A stretch of 64,000 bases of DNA. It comes from Marinobacter sp. JH2 (GTDB lineage: Bacteria; Pseudomonadota; Gammaproteobacteria; Pseudomonadales; Oleiphilaceae). The DNA lies in assembly GCF_004353225.1 (NCBI RefSeq), contig NZ_CP037934.1, forward strand, positions 806,001 through 870,000, given 5' to 3'. The notes under the pieces were generated by a model, which saw nothing but the letters and a program-made list of their open reading frames with translations, ran no database searches and had not been told where the DNA came from. The translations under genes and the position numbers were made by a program. Shown one piece after another: positions 46,229 to 56,520 of the stretch (positions are counted from its first letter, which is position 1; every line of letters starts with the position of its first letter).

Positions 46229-46908
46229 TGGTGGATAGCAAGGCCCCAGTCATTACCGTGGACGGCCCTGGCGGTGCGGGTAAAGGCACGATTACCCAGA
46301 TGTTGGCCCGTCAATTAGGTTGGCACTTGCTTGATAGTGGTGCTTTGTATCGCCTTACTGCTCTTGCGGCAATACGTCAGAGTGTGTCGTTGGATGATGA
46401 ATCGGGATTGGTGAATGTTGCGGCTACACTGGATGTGGAGTTCGAGCCAGGTGAAGTTGGCCAGCCGGTGCGTGTGCTTTTAGCAGGAGAGGAGGTCACA
46501 TCTGAAATCCGTACCGAGGCCTGTGGTAATAACGCATCCAAAGTTGCCGTTATGCAACCTGTTCGGGACGCCTTGCTGCAGCGCCAAAGAGATTTCCAGA
46601 AAGCGCCCGGCGTGGTCGCTGACGGGCGGGATATGGGGACGGTGGTTTTCCCCTGCGCGCCAGTGAAAATCTTCCTGACCGCGAGTGCCGAAGAGCGTGC
46701 GCGGCGTCGTTATAATCAGTTGAAGGAAACGGGGGTCGATGTTAGTATTGACGCCGTTTTAGACGAGATTCGGGTACGTGACGACCGGGATATGAACCGG
46801 TCAGCGGCCCCTCTTAAGCCTGCGGATGATGCGCAAGTCATTGATTCTACAGGTTTGAGTATAGAAGAGGTGTTAGACAGGTGTATGGCCGCAGCAGGTC
46901 AGGCCTGA
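46228..46908 (+). CDS. cmk: Cytidylate kinase
   Basis: 226 residues. Phosphorylates CMP and dCMP. P-loop GPGGAGKGT (near residue 12), lid arginines in [11 protein letters not shown], and [11 protein letters not shown] for the base. ATG overlaps the tyrA-aroA stop. Cmk is often placed before rpsA, as here, with a 131-base gap that probably contains an rpsA promoter or autoregulatory leader. Confidence 0.97.
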   Translation: MVDSKAPVITVDGPGGAGKGTITQMLARQLGWHLLDSGALYRLTALAAIRQSVSLDDESGLVNVAATLDVEFEPGEVGQPVRVLLAGEEVTSEIRTEACGNNASKVAVMQPVRDALLQRQRDFQKAPGVVADGRDMGTVVFPCAPVKIFLTASAEERARRRYNQLKETGVDVSIDAVLDEIRVRDDRDMNRSAAPLKPADDAQVIDSTGLSIEEVLDRCMAAAGQA

Positions 46909-47039
46909 CGACACCTTTTTGTCGTTGGAATGCCGGAGTCAGCAAAATTTTGCCAGCCGCAGGCTGAATCCGGAAATCACTAACAGACCGTGTTGCTGGC
47001 GGCACGGAGCATACTTGCGTTGATCATATAGGGCACATA

Positions 47040-48731
47040 ATGAGCGAGAGCTTTGCGGATTTATTCGAAGAAAGTTTAAAAGAAATCGACATGCAGCCAG
47101 GTTCCATTGTTCAGGGAACCGTAGTTGATGTTGATAGCGACTGGGTCACCGTTAACGCTGGACTGAAGTCCGAAGGCGTTATCCCCGCCTCCCAGTTTCT
47201 CAATGAAAAAGGCGAGTTGGAAGTTCAAATCGGCGACGTAGTCGACGTTGCTCTCGACGCAGTTGAAGACGGTTTCGGTGAAACCCGTCTGTCTCGTGAG
47301 AAAGCGAAGCGTGCCGAAGCTTGGAAGGTTCTGGAGAAGTCCTTCGAAGCTGAAGAAGTGGTTAAAGGTATCATCAACGGCAAGGTTAAGGGTGGTTTCA
47401 CCGTTGATCTGGCAGGCATCCGTGCCTTCTTGCCGGGTTCTTTGGTAGACGTTCGTCCGGTTCGCGACACTGCGCACCTGGAAAACAAAGAACTTGAGTT
47501 CAAGGTTATCAAGCTGGACCAGAAGCGTAACAACGTGGTTGTTTCTCGCCGCGCCGTTCTGGAAGCTGAAAACAGCGAGCAGCGTGAAGCTCTGCTGGAA
47601 ACTCTGACCGAAGGTCTGGAAATCAAAGGTATCGTCAAGAACCTGACTGACTACGGCGCGTTCGTAGATCTGGGCGGTGTTGACGGCCTGCTGCACATCA
47701 CTGATATGGCTTGGAAGCGCATCAAGCACCCAAGCGAAATCGTGAATGTGGGCGATGAAATCAACGTTAAAGTCCTGAAGTTCGACCGTGAGCGCAATCG
47801 TGTTTCTCTGGGTCTGAAGCAGCTGGGCGAAGATCCTTGGGTAGATATCAAAGGTCGTTACCCAGAGAGCGCTCGGGTAACAGCTCGTGTAACCAACCTG
47901 ACCGATTACGGCTGCTTTGCTGAGCTGGAAGAAGGTGTTGAAGGTCTGGTGCACGTATCCGAAATGGATTGGACCAACAAGAACATCCATCCTTCTAAGG
48001 TTGTTCAGGTTGGTGACGAAGTTGAAGTTATGATCCTGGATATCGACGAAGAGCGTCGTCGTATTTCTCTGGGTATCAAACAGTGTGTGTCTAACCCTTG
48101 GGAAGACTTCTCTGGCAACTTCAACAAAGGTGATCGCATCTCCGGTAAGATCAAGTCAATCACTGACTTCGGTATCTTCATCGGTCTGGATGGCGGCATC
48201 GACGGACTGGTTCATCTGTCTGACATCAGCTGGAACGAAACCGGTGAAGAAGCCGTTCGTGAATATAAGAAGGGCGACGAAGTTGAAACCGTTATCCTGT
48301 CTGTTGATCCAGAGCGTGAGCGTATCTCCCTGGGTATCAAGCAGCTTGAAAGCGATCCGTTTGCCGAGTTTGTTCAGCTGAACGACAAGGGCTCTATCGT
48401 TAAGGGTACTGTTTCTGAAGTTGACGCTAAAGGCGCGACTATTGCCCTGAATGAAGAAGTTGAAGCGGTACTGAAAGCCTCTGAAATCAGCCGTGACCGT
48501 GTTGAAGATGCACGCAACGTTCTGAAGGAAGGCGAAGAAGTAGAAGCGAAGATCATCAGCATCGATCGCAAGAACCGCGTAATCAACTTGTCTGTTAAGT
48601 CTAAAGATGTTGAAGACGACAAGCAGGCTCTTGATAACGTACGTAGTAAGACTGCAGAAACCTCAGGAGCCACCACTATCGGTGACCTGATCAAGGAACA
48701 GATGCAGCAGCAGAATGCCAACAAAGACTAA
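47040..48731 (+). CDS. rpsA: 30S ribosomal protein S1
   Basis: 563 residues, six S1/OB-fold RNA-binding domains. Recognisable domain motifs: [27 protein letters not shown] (in part), [81 protein letters not shown] (all quoted in part). It tethers mRNA to the 30S subunit. Codon use here is the strongly biased type of highly expressed genes. There is no clear ribosome binding site ahead of the ATG, as is usual for rpsA. A strong terminator follows. Confidence 0.98.
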   Translation: MSESFADLFEESLKEIDMQPGSIVQGTVVDVDSDWVTVNAGLKSEGVIPASQFLNEKGELEVQIGDVVDVALDAVEDGFGETRLSREKAKRAEAWKVLEKSFEAEEVVKGIINGKVKGGFTVDLAGIRAFLPGSLVDVRPVRDTAHLENKELEFKVIKLDQKRNNVVVSRRAVLEAENSEQREALLETLTEGLEIKGIVKNLTDYGAFVDLGGVDGLLHITDMAWKRIKHPSEIVNVGDEINVKVLKFDRERNRVSLGLKQLGEDPWVDIKGRYPESARVTARVTNLTDYGCFAELEEGVEGLVHVSEMDWTNKNIHPSKVVQVGDEVEVMILDIDEERRRISLGIKQCVSNPWEDFSGNFNKGDRISGKIKSITDFGIFIGLDGGIDGLVHLSDISWNETGEEAVREYKKGDEVETVILSVDPERERISLGIKQLESDPFAEFVQLNDKGSIVKGTVSEVDAKGATIALNEEVEAVLKASEISRDRVEDARNVLKEGEEVEAKIISIDRKNRVINLSVKSKDVEDDKQALDNVRSKTAETSGATTIGDLIKEQMQQQNANKD

Positions 48732-48748
48732 TAGTTTGGTTGGTAGTG

Positions 48749-48780
48749 AAAAAAACGGGCTCTAAGAGCCCGTTTTTTTT
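48749..48780 (+). terminator. rpsA terminator
   Basis: ACGGGCTC, TAA, GAGCCCGT then eight T; A-run on the other side. Separates rpsA from ihfB. Confidence 0.95.
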
Positions 48781-48864
48781 GTGTTTTTTTCTGGTTTGGC
48801 TAAACTAGAGTCATTGGAATCCGGCATTCAAGTACGGAAGATTAATGACAGAGGAAAGTGCCTC

Positions 48865-49161
48865 ATGACGAAGTCCGAACTGGTTGAACTTGTAGCATCA
48901 AAGCAGACACAGCTCTCGGTTAAAGATGTCGAGTTGGCTGTTAAAACGATTATTGAACATATGTCTCAAGCGTTAGCAGATGGTCAGCGTATCGAGATCA
49001 GAGGGTTTGGCAGTTTTTCTTTACATCACCGCGAAGCGCGCGTTGGCCGAAACCCGAAAACCGGTGAAGCCGTGCAGTTACCAGCAAAGTACGTGCCGCA
49101 TTTTAAGCCTGGGAAAGAACTACGAGAACAGGTTAATGATAGCTTGAAAAAAGGATTCTAA
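48865..49161 (+). CDS. ihfB: Integration host factor beta subunit
   Basis: 98 residues. Forms IHF with IhfA, bends DNA at specific sites. Conserved: [45 protein letters not shown] (given in part), and the [14 protein letters not shown] tail ([12 protein letters not shown]). The ATG at 48865 is preceded by GAGGAAAG; the longer frame from 48781 has no such site. It lies between the rpsA terminator and lapA, as in other gammaproteobacteria. Confidence 0.97.
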   Translation: MTKSELVELVASKQTQLSVKDVELAVKTIIEHMSQALADGQRIEIRGFGSFSLHHREARVGRNPKTGEAVQLPAKYVPHFKPGKELREQVNDSLKKGF

Positions 49162-49227
49162 TCCTGGCATAGGTGAGCCTTAGGGCTTTATGAGGTCGCA
49201 AATTTACCCGTCTGGAGCGTGTACGAG

Positions 49228-49530
49228 ATGGCAGCACTGCAGAAGATTCTCCTAATTGTCTTGGCTGTTATTCTGATAGTCGTTGCTCTGGTGTTCTCGT
49301 TGAATAATCAGATGGCGGTTTCCCTTAACTTCCTGCTGTTCGAGACTCGGCCTCACGGGGTCGCGGTTTGGATTATCATGTCTTTTGTGCTGGGCGCGTT
49401 AGTGGGTGTTTTGTTGATGTTGATTGGGTCGTTTCGTTCATCGGTATCCCGTCGCAATTTGAAAAAGCGACTTGAGCGCACCGAACAAGCGTTAGAGAAA
49501 TCCCGGGCTGATAACGACCAGGCACTTTAA
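49228..49530 (+). CDS. lapA: LapA/DUF1049 membrane protein
   Basis: 100 residues. Two transmembrane helices (KILLIVLAVILIVVALVFSL and AVWIIMSFVLGALVGVLLML) with a short periplasmic loop and a basic coiled-coil tail. LapA is encoded with LapB and takes part in regulation of LPS synthesis. Start set at ATG 49228, ten bases after GGAG (49214-49217), and not at GTG 49219, which overlaps the site. Stop TAA overlaps the lapB ATG in TAATG. Confidence 0.92.
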   Translation: MAALQKILLIVLAVILIVVALVFSLNNQMAVSLNFLLFETRPHGVAVWIIMSFVLGALVGVLLMLIGSFRSSVSRRNLKKRLERTEQALEKSRADNDQAL

Positions 49531-50699
49531 TGGAACTAGTGTTCAGCTGGCTGCTTTTATCGGTGGCTGTTGCCGTTGGCTGGCTAGTGGGGCGGTATGG
49601 CGGCTCTTATCGCCGTTCACGTAAAACCATATCCGATGTAGACTCTGTTAAAGATCGTCTTCAATTTCTGTTTACCAACTATTCAGATCAAGCCGTAGAA
49701 AACTTTGTGCAATCCTTGCCGGTGAATAAAGATACGGTCAGCCTTCATTTGTCAATCGGCAGTCACTTCCGCAACAAAGGCGAGACCGATCGCGCAACCT
49801 TAATCCATCAGAATTTGCTCGCTCGTCCTGAATTGCCTGCTCGTTATACTCCAAAAGTAACGCTCGAATTAGCCATGGATTATCTAGGTGCTGGGTTATT
49901 GGATAGGGCTGAGGCGCTGTTTCAAGAGCTGATGGGGGATCGCGAATTCGGTCGCCGGGCCGCGAGTGAACTCATTGAGCTATATCAACAAGAAAGAGAG
50001 TGGGAGAAGGCCGGACAGGTTGCGAAAACGCTCACAAGCACAGATTCCGATCCGGTCATGTTCAAGACGCTTTCTTACATCACTTGTGAGTTGGCCGATT
50101 CAGCGCTCAAAGACGACGATCGCTGGACAGCAAAGAAGCTGTTCAGGGAAGCCTTGGAATACGATCCATCTTGTGTGCGGGCAACCCTGTTGCTGATGAA
50201 GCTTCACGCCAGACAGGGCAACTATCGCGAGGCAAGCAAGCAGGGGTTGAAGGTGTTCGAGCAGAATCCTCAATTCGGCCCCGAGGCTGTTGATCGCTTA
50301 ATGCAGCTTGAACGTGATCATGGCGACGTGGGGCGTTTATTTAAGAAACTGAAAAAACTCTATGAGCAATACCCAAGCACAAGCTTGCTGCTAGCGCTGG
50401 TGGAGTCGGTGGAGCGCTCTTCGAGTCGTCCTGCAGCGATTGATCTGCTGCGTCAGGAATTGGAGGTCCGGCCTTCGATGCGCGGTCTGCTTCGGCTTGT
50501 AGAGCTGGCAGGCTATGAGAAAGGCATGACTACTGATGAAGGGCGCTTGGTGAGTCGTATCGGGCATCTCATTCTCGCCAATCGCCCAATCTATCGTTGT
50601 GTGAATTGTGGCTTCGATGGCCGGCAATTGCACTGGCTGTGCCCCAGCTGTAAGCAATGGGAAACAGTGCGGCCGATTCAAGGTGTGGAAGCGGAATAA
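49530..50699 (+). CDS. lapB: LPS assembly protein LapB (YciM)
   Basis: 389 residues. N-terminal membrane anchor (VFSWLLLSVAVAVGWLVGRY), then tetratricopeptide-like repeats, then a C-terminal rubredoxin-type zinc site: CVNCGFDG and CPSCKQW. LapB couples LpxC degradation by FtsH to LPS amounts. Overlap with lapA shows an operon. Length matches E. coli (389). Confidence 0.96.
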   Translation: MELVFSWLLLSVAVAVGWLVGRYGGSYRRSRKTISDVDSVKDRLQFLFTNYSDQAVENFVQSLPVNKDTVSLHLSIGSHFRNKGETDRATLIHQNLLARPELPARYTPKVTLELAMDYLGAGLLDRAEALFQELMGDREFGRRAASELIELYQQEREWEKAGQVAKTLTSTDSDPVMFKTLSYITCELADSALKDDDRWTAKKLFREALEYDPSCVRATLLLMKLHARQGNYREASKQGLKVFEQNPQFGPEAVDRLMQLERDHGDVGRLFKKLKKLYEQYPSTSLLLALVESVERSSSRPAAIDLLRQELEVRPSMRGLLRLVELAGYEKGMTTDEGRLVSRIGHLILANRPIYRCVNCGFDGRQLHWLCPSCKQWETVRPIQGVEAE

Positions 50700-50730
50700 C
50701 GTTTTAATTTACTGACTGGGAAAATCGAAC

Positions 50731-51441
50731 GTGCAAAACCCAAACGACCCTAAAATTATTGTTGCTTTAGACTTTCCCTCTCAAGACCCGGCGTTGGCGC
50801 TTGTTGATCAATTGGATCCGGAAAAGTGTCGTTTGAAGGTTGGCAAAGAGTTGTTTACTCGCTCGGGCCCGCAACTGGTTAAGGCGCTGCAGGGCAGGGG
50901 CTTTGATGTTTTTTTGGATCTGAAATTCCATGACATCCCGAACACGACTTCGTCGGCAGTGGCTGCCGCAGCAGATTTGGGTGTATGGATGGTGAACGTC
51001 CACGCTTCGGGCGGCGAGAAGATGATGGTCGCCTGCCGTGAGCGATTGGAGTCTTTCGGTGCAGATAAGCCGTTGCTGATTGCCGTGACGGTTCTGACCA
51101 GCATGTCTGCCGACGATTTAGCAGGCATTGGTATCACTGATTCGCCGGAGGTGCATGTCTCTCGCTTAGCCACCTTAACCAAGAACTGTGGCCTGGATGG
51201 TGTCGTGTGCTCTGCGCAGGAGGCTCCGCGCCTAAAAGCTGAGCAGGGTACGGACTTCCAGCTCATTACCCCGGGCATTCGCCCGCTGTCCGCTGACAAA
51301 GGCGATCAACAGCGCATTATGACCCCAACGGACGCTCTTGCCGCGGGCTCTGACTACCTAGTCATTGGTCGTCCTATTACCAAGGCTGCTGATCCTCTGG
51401 CGGCGTTGGAGGCTATTCATGCTGAGGTTGTCGCTGTTTAA
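50731..51441 (+). CDS. pyrF: Orotidine-5'-phosphate decarboxylase
   Basis: 236 residues, last step of UMP synthesis. Catalytic motif [10 protein letters not shown] with the Lys-Asp pair; ALDFP at the start and PGIRP near the phosphate site. GTG start at 50731 (AACGTGCAAAAC). GGG a few bases before. Follows lapB by 31 bases as in many gammaproteobacteria. Confidence 0.96.
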   Translation: MQNPNDPKIIVALDFPSQDPALALVDQLDPEKCRLKVGKELFTRSGPQLVKALQGRGFDVFLDLKFHDIPNTTSSAVAAAADLGVWMVNVHASGGEKMMVACRERLESFGADKPLLIAVTVLTSMSADDLAGIGITDSPEVHVSRLATLTKNCGLDGVVCSAQEAPRLKAEQGTDFQLITPGIRPLSADKGDQQRIMTPTDALAAGSDYLVIGRPITKAADPLAALEAIHAEVVAV

Positions 51442-51490
51442 ACTTGTTTCTTGAAGCTGATTTCCGGCCCTAGCCTGTGAGGATTGCGGG

Positions 51491-51522
51491 TAGGGCTGCG
51501 GGAGCCAGCTCCCGCAGCCCTA
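51491..51522. repeat. REP-like perfect palindrome
   Basis: TAGGGCTGCGGGAGC, CA, GCTCCCGCAGCCCTA: 15-bp arms without mismatch, GC-rich, in the gap after pyrF and with no T-run. It resembles repetitive extragenic palindromes of Pseudomonas-like genomes. Confidence 0.6.
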
Positions 51523-51584
51523 GATCAAACTTATTAGAGATATTCGTCTAGAGCGGCAATCTCTTGTAAAACAAACGCCCACAA

Positions 51585-51618
51585 AAAAGCCCGCTAATTC
51601 ATAGAGCTAGCGGGCTTT
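51585..51618 (-). terminator. Terminator after tRNA-Asn (bidirectional)
   Basis: AAAGCCCGCTA and TAGCGGGCTTT arms around a loop; on the minus strand followed by a T-run. Can also catch plus-strand read-through. Confidence 0.85.
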
Positions 51619-51626
51619 CGAAATAG

Positions 51627-51702
51627 TGGCTCCCCGAGCTGGGCTCGAACCAGCGACAAACGGATTAACAGTCCGTTGCTCTACCAACTGAGCTATCGGG
51701 GA
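51627..51702 (-). tRNA. tRNA-Asn (anticodon GTT)
   Basis: 76 bases with encoded CCA. Acceptor TCCCCGA / TCGGGGA; D arm AGCTCAGTTGGTAGAGC; anticodon stem with loop CTGTTAA gives GTT; T arm CTGGTTCGAGCCCAG. Located 69 bases ahead of the aspC-like gene stop, so it is transcribed from its own promoter. Confidence 0.97.
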
Positions 51703-51771
51703 ACATCGTCATGTGACGAGGCGCGTATATTAGTGTGGCCATACCGCCTCGTCAACCCCTTAGCTAAAAAA

Positions 51772-52956
51772 TTAGCCAAGAGCTTTTTGCAAACGCTCAA
51801 TTGCTTTCTCGAGGTTATCCATGCTGGTCGCAAAGCTCAAACGCATGTGGCCCGGGCTCCCGAATGCAGAGCCAGGAACCAACGCAACGCCCGCTTCGCT
51901 CAACAGCTTCTCAGCGAACTCAACGTCAGTGCTTACGCCGTCAGTTGCGTCAATCGCTTCTTGGAAGCTAGGGAACACGTAGAAGGTGCCATCGCCGTAA
52001 GGGCACTCAACGCCCGGGAGCTTGTTCAACGCATCCACGAGCCAGTCATGGCGCTCTTTGAACGACTTAACCATCTCGCCTACGCACGCCTGATCACCGT
52101 CAAGAGCAGCAGTAGCGGCGGCCTGAGAGATCGAGCAGGGATTGGATGTGCTCTGAGACTGAATCTTCTTCATGGCGCCAATGATCTTCGCCGGGCCCGC
52201 CGCATAACCGATGCGCCAGCCGGTCATAGAGTAGGCTTTGGATACGCCGTTCAGTACGAAGGTGCGCTCATACAGCTCAGGGCAGGCGTTGACGATGTTG
52301 CAGAACGGTTTGCCGGTCCAAAGAATCGGCTCGTACATGTCGTCGGTGGCGATCATGATGTTCGGGTGCTTCTTAAGCACTTCACCAATCGCTTGCAGCT
52401 CTTCCATTGAGTAGGCCATGCCACTCGGGTTAGAGGGGCTGTTGATCACGAAGAGACGGGTGCGATCAGTAATCGCATTTTCTAATTGCTCCGGTGTGAT
52501 CTTAAAGCGGGTATCAACCGATGTTTCAATTACTACCGGCTTGCCTTCTGCAACCAACACCATGTCCGGGTAAGATACCCAGTACGGCGCAGGTATAATG
52601 GCTTCGTCGCCCGGGTTCAACGTGGCCAGTGCCAGGTTGAAAAAGCTTTGTTTGCCACCACTGGATACCAGAATCTGATTGGCTTCGTATTCCAGGCCGT
52701 TGTCGCGTTTGAACTTCGCAATGATCGCTTTTTTCAGAGCAGGCGTACCATCAACGGCGGTGTACTTAGTTTGGCCGTTAGCAATGGCTTCAATAGCGGC
52801 CTTTTTGATGTGCTCTGGGGTGTCGAAGTCCGGCTCACCTGCGCCCAAGCCAATAATATCTTGGCCAGCAGCGCGAAGCTCAGCTGCTTTGTTGGTAACG
52901 GCGAGGGTTGGAGATGGCTTGATAGCCTGTACACGGCTGGAAAGTTGAAGGTCCAA
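51772..52956 (-). CDS. aspC: Aspartate / aromatic aminotransferase (class I PLP)
   Basis: 394 residues. Typical class I aminotransferase with ASRVQAIKPSPT-like opening, YTAVDGTPALKKAI, NSPSNPSGM, and the PLP lysine in SKAYSMTGWRIGYAAG. The sequence is of the AspAT Ib subtype (similar to Thermus/rhizobial AspC). It converts aspartate and 2-oxoglutarate to oxaloacetate and glutamate; side activity on prephenate or aromatic acids is possible. Single-gene unit upstream of uvrB on the other strand. Confidence 0.92.
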   Translation of the reverse strand: MDLQLSSRVQAIKPSPTLAVTNKAAELRAAGQDIIGLGAGEPDFDTPEHIKKAAIEAIANGQTKYTAVDGTPALKKAIIAKFKRDNGLEYEANQILVSSGGKQSFFNLALATLNPGDEAIIPAPYWVSYPDMVLVAEGKPVVIETSVDTRFKITPEQLENAITDRTRLFVINSPSNPSGMAYSMEELQAIGEVLKKHPNIMIATDDMYEPILWTGKPFCNIVNACPELYERTFVLNGVSKAYSMTGWRIGYAAGPAKIIGAMKKIQSQSTSNPCSISQAAATAALDGDQACVGEMVKSFKERHDWLVDALNKLPGVECPYGDGTFYVFPSFQEAIDATDGVSTDVEFAEKLLSEAGVALVPGSAFGSPGHMRLSFATSMDNLEKAIERLQKALG

Positions 52957-53146
52957 ACTTGAGCTCCTTAAAGCTGCGTCTTATGGGCTGCGACCGGCGT
53001 GTTAGCACGGGGAGTTCTGCTTCCCGGCTTAATTTTACACGGCCGTCGATCGGGCAGATGGTATCATGAAGCGACGGTATCGCTAAATTTCTTGTAAGTA
53101 GTAGCCGTGATGGTTGCCACTGACGACTGGAGGTTCTTTGCCAATT

Positions 53147-55204
53147 ATGGCTAGTCAATCAACTCGTACTCCCAAAGAGGGTGTTTTTCGTGTCGATTCT
53201 CCCTATCAGCCAGCCGGGGACCAACCCACGGCGATTACCGGGCTCGTAGACGGTATCCACTCTGGTTTGGCTCATCAGACGCTTCTGGGCGTTACTGGCT
53301 CCGGTAAAACCTTCACCATTGCCAACGTGATTCAGGAGGTGCAGCGGCCAACCATCGTGATGGCTCATAACAAAACCTTGGCGGCCCAGTTATACGGTGA
53401 GTTTAAGGAATTTTTCCCCGATAACGCGGTGGAGTATTTTGTTTCCTACTACGACTATTATCAGCCGGAAGCCTACGTTCCGTCCTCTGATACGTTTATT
53501 GAAAAAGACGCGTCTATCAACGAACACATCGAACAAATGCGTTTGTCGGCGACTAAGGCATTGTTGGAGCGCCCAGACGCAATCATCGTGGCCTCGGTGT
53601 CATCGATCTATGGTTTGGGTGATCCCGAATCCTATATGAAAATGATGCTGCATTTGGACCGGGGTGATCCGGTTGAGCAGCGGGACATATTGCGTCGGTT
53701 GGCTGAGCTACAGTACACCCGCAACGATGTGGAATTTCATCGGGCTAATTATCGGGTTCGCGGCGATGTGATTGACGTGTTCCCGGCAGAATCCGAGCGT
53801 GAAGCTATTCGTATTGAGTTGTTCGACGATGAAGTGGAGCAGTTAAGTTATTTTGACCCACTGACCGGTGAAGTCCTGCGCAGGGTGCCGCGCGTCACCA
53901 TATACCCTAAGTCTCACTACGTGACCCCGCGCCAGAAAGTTCTGGATGCGGTTGAGAACATTAAAGTGGAACTGGACGAGCGGCTGAAACAATTGCGCGA
54001 CAACCATCGTTTGGTGGAAGCGCAGCGACTTGAAGAGCGCACACGTTACGACATCGAGATGATGTTGGAGTTGGGCTACTGCAACGGCATCGAAAACTAT
54101 TCCCGCTATCTGTCTGGCCGAGATCCGGGGGCGCCGCCACCTACGTTGTTCGATTATCTTCCTCCCAATGCCTTGTTGGTGGTGGACGAATCCCACGTGA
54201 CGATTTCGCAGATTGGAGCCATGTACAAGGGTGACCGTTCGCGGAAAGAAACGTTGGTTGAGTATGGCTTCCGTTTGCCATCCGCGCTGGACAATCGCCC
54301 CATGCGCTTTGAAGAGTGGGAGCGGATTGCACCACAGATGATTTTTGTTTCGGCAACGCCGGGTAACTACGAGGCAGAGCACGCAGGGCAGGTGGTGGAG
54401 CAGGTGGTCAGGCCGACCGGCTTGCTGGATCCGTTAATTGAGGTCCGGCCTGCGTCCACACAGGTGGATGACCTGCTATCCGAGATACATGCTCGGGTCG
54501 AGGTTAAGGAACGTGTTCTTGTTACGACGCTAACCAAACGCATGGCGGAAGACTTAACCGATTTCCTTATGGAGCACGACATTCGGGTGCGCTATCTGCA
54601 TTCTGACATTGATACGGTTGAGCGGGTGGAAATCATTCGTGACCTCCGCCGCGGTGAGTTTGATGTGTTGGTGGGCATTAACCTGTTGCGGGAAGGTTTG
54701 GATATGCCCGAGGTTTCTTTGGTTGCCATTCTGGATGCCGATAAAGAAGGTTTCTTACGCAGCGAGCGGTCGCTGATTCAGACTATCGGGCGGGCTGCGC
54801 GTAACGTGAACGGTAAAGCCATTCTTTACGGCGATCGGATCACGGGCTCTATGCAGCGGGCGTTGGACGAAACGGAGCGCCGCCGGGCGAAACAGCAGGC
54901 CCACAACGAAGAGCACGGCATTACACCCACCGGTCTGAACAAAAAGATTGCTGACATTATGGAGGGCGCTCCCGGCGGCGGTCGCGGTCGTCGCAAGGCC
55001 GAACGGCCAGGGCAGAAAGCTGCGGAGGAGGCAGAAGATTACCTTGTTGCAGCAGGCAAGCGATCGCCCCAGGAGCTGCTTAAAGAGGTGGCCAATCTCG
55101 AAGATGAGATGTACCAAGCCGCCGCCGATCTGGATTTCGAGGCGGCGGCCCGGTTGCGGGATCGAATCTCCGAATTAAAGGAGGCTGCAATCAGAAACGG
55201 CTAA
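53147..55204 (+). CDS. uvrB: UvrABC system subunit B
   Basis: 685 residues. Damage-verification helicase of nucleotide-excision repair. Seen: [17 protein letters not shown], Walker A GVTGSGKT, beta-hairpin [16 protein letters not shown]-like VVDESH, and the C-terminal UvrC-binding helix ([21 protein letters not shown]). ATG 53147 is the start that gives the usual opening; GGAGG lies 13 bases before, a little far. I see no LexA box in the 190-bp gap upstream. The stop directly abuts the stop of the convergent GNAT-C39 gene. Confidence 0.97.
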   Translation: MASQSTRTPKEGVFRVDSPYQPAGDQPTAITGLVDGIHSGLAHQTLLGVTGSGKTFTIANVIQEVQRPTIVMAHNKTLAAQLYGEFKEFFPDNAVEYFVSYYDYYQPEAYVPSSDTFIEKDASINEHIEQMRLSATKALLERPDAIIVASVSSIYGLGDPESYMKMMLHLDRGDPVEQRDILRRLAELQYTRNDVEFHRANYRVRGDVIDVFPAESEREAIRIELFDDEVEQLSYFDPLTGEVLRRVPRVTIYPKSHYVTPRQKVLDAVENIKVELDERLKQLRDNHRLVEAQRLEERTRYDIEMMLELGYCNGIENYSRYLSGRDPGAPPPTLFDYLPPNALLVVDESHVTISQIGAMYKGDRSRKETLVEYGFRLPSALDNRPMRFEEWERIAPQMIFVSATPGNYEAEHAGQVVEQVVRPTGLLDPLIEVRPASTQVDDLLSEIHARVEVKERVLVTTLTKRMAEDLTDFLMEHDIRVRYLHSDIDTVERVEIIRDLRRGEFDVLVGINLLREGLDMPEVSLVAILDADKEGFLRSERSLIQTIGRAARNVNGKAILYGDRITGSMQRALDETERRRAKQQAHNEEHGITPTGLNKKIADIMEGAPGGGRGRRKAERPGQKAAEEAEDYLVAAGKRSPQELLKEVANLEDEMYQAAADLDFEAAARLRDRISELKEAAIRNG

Positions 55205-56320
55205 TCAGGGCCTGCGTGGGCCGACAATCACCGCTGCTTGTAACGGTTGATTGCGGCCATAACTCGACATCTTGCTGAAGATTTGTCTGTCGATGGGCAA
55301 GTATTGTTTGTCGGCCACCGTTTCGCCTTCTCCCGCGTCGATTTCCGGGTCGTGCAGGTAAACGAAATGATCATCGATCGCGCAAACGGTCACCCAGTGG
55401 GGCACACGGCTTCGGTTCAGTTGCCAGGTGCTGATTAGAATGACCGGAATTCGGCCTTTGCGTAGCGCGGTCTCCATAGCGTCCAGAGTCAGCGGGTCGT
55501 GGTGAAGCTGAATGCCGGTTTGGCCAATATCGTGTAGAAACCCTTCGTGTACCAGTTCCAATACCCGCTTTTTGTCGTCATTACGAACGGTATCTTTGAA
55601 CAAAGCGCCTTCTTGACTGATCCAAGCACTGGCCTCAAAGCCACGGTTCCAGGCCGAAAGTGCTAGGCCATGAGGCCCGCACCCCCCGTGACCCGCGAGC
55701 ATGAAAATGGTGGTAGCTTCACGCCAGATTTTCAGCTCTTCAAGCGTGGTCAGTGGTTGCTGTTCATCCAGTGCAGATAAGGCCATAATCAAGGCCGACG
55801 GACCACAGGTGAATTCGGTGGTCTGCGGATAGTAGGGCACTGGTAGAAACTCGGGCGAAGGTTCGTAATACAGGATTCGGCGCTCAAATCGCAACGCAGT
55901 ACCCTGGTCTTCGTAGTAGTCGCGGTAGGTGCCAAACTGGCGATAGCCCAAGCGCCGGTATAGTTTAATGGCACCGCTATTATCTTCCCGTACCTCGAGA
56001 CGCATGACGATTCGGTCGGCTTCTGCGGCTTCTTTCTCCGCTTCTTTAACGAGCTTTTCGCCCACACCTTTCCCGCGCACGGTCGGGCATACCGCAATGG
56101 AATAGATTCTGGCCAAGCGGGTTGCTGCACTCATAAGAACCAAGCAGTAGCCCACCAGCTCCTCGCCCCGCACCGCAACGATCAGCCGATCTCTGGGGAC
56201 TTCCAGAAAGCGTCGGAAGCTCCGACGGGAAATGCGGTCTGCGTTAAAGCACCGGTTTTCAAGCGCAATGAGGCGTTGCAGGTCCTCAGCGACAGCTTGT
56301 CGTAACAGTAGATCGTTCAT
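55205..56320 (-). CDS. GNAT acetyltransferase fused to C39-like peptidase
   Basis: 371 residues, two domains. Residues 1-150 are a GNAT N-acetyltransferase with the acetyl-CoA motif VRGKGVGEKL (82-91) and the NSGAIKLYRRLGY motif. Residues 155-371 resemble a papain-like C39 peptidase: Cys172 in FTCGPSALIMAL, His308 in VPHWVTVCA and Asp324 in LHDPEID. ATG 56320 was chosen because the usual GNAT opening MNDLLLRQAV follows. It is divergent from a RimK-like ATP-grasp gene 200 bases away. The two probably make or modify a peptide; no target is visible. Confidence 0.87.
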   Translation of the reverse strand: MNDLLLRQAVAEDLQRLIALENRCFNADRISRRSFRRFLEVPRDRLIVAVRGEELVGYCLVLMSAATRLARIYSIAVCPTVRGKGVGEKLVKEAEKEAAEADRIVMRLEVREDNSGAIKLYRRLGYRQFGTYRDYYEDQGTALRFERRILYYEPSPEFLPVPYYPQTTEFTCGPSALIMALSALDEQQPLTTLEELKIWREATTIFMLAGHGGCGPHGLALSAWNRGFEASAWISQEGALFKDTVRNDDKKRVLELVHEGFLHDIGQTGIQLHHDPLTLDAMETALRKGRIPVILISTWQLNRSRVPHWVTVCAIDDHFVYLHDPEIDAGEGETVADKQYLPIDRQIFSKMSSYGRNQPLQAAVIVGPRRP

Positions 56321-56520
56321 AGTAAGAGAATCCCGGAGCATGGAAAGACCGAGGAAGCTGTCGAGCACTTTCTCTGCAGCTATTATGGTAGAGACAGGGG
56401 GCTTCCGGTAGCTCGCAAACATGCGTAAAAGCACTCATCAACAGTTGATTGTGGCGCGACCTGCAGCGGCGTATTGTTGCGCTAATTACCCGGCTGAACC
56501 TTCAAGGAGGAATGCCTGTT

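Noticed and set aside
47076..47990. 304-codon ORF antisense to rpsA
   Set aside because: Mirror of the strong codon bias and repeats of rpsA; no binding site or domain.
51676..52410. 244-codon ORF antisense to the aspC-like gene
   Set aside because: Shadow of the real gene; overlaps tRNA-Asn at its start.
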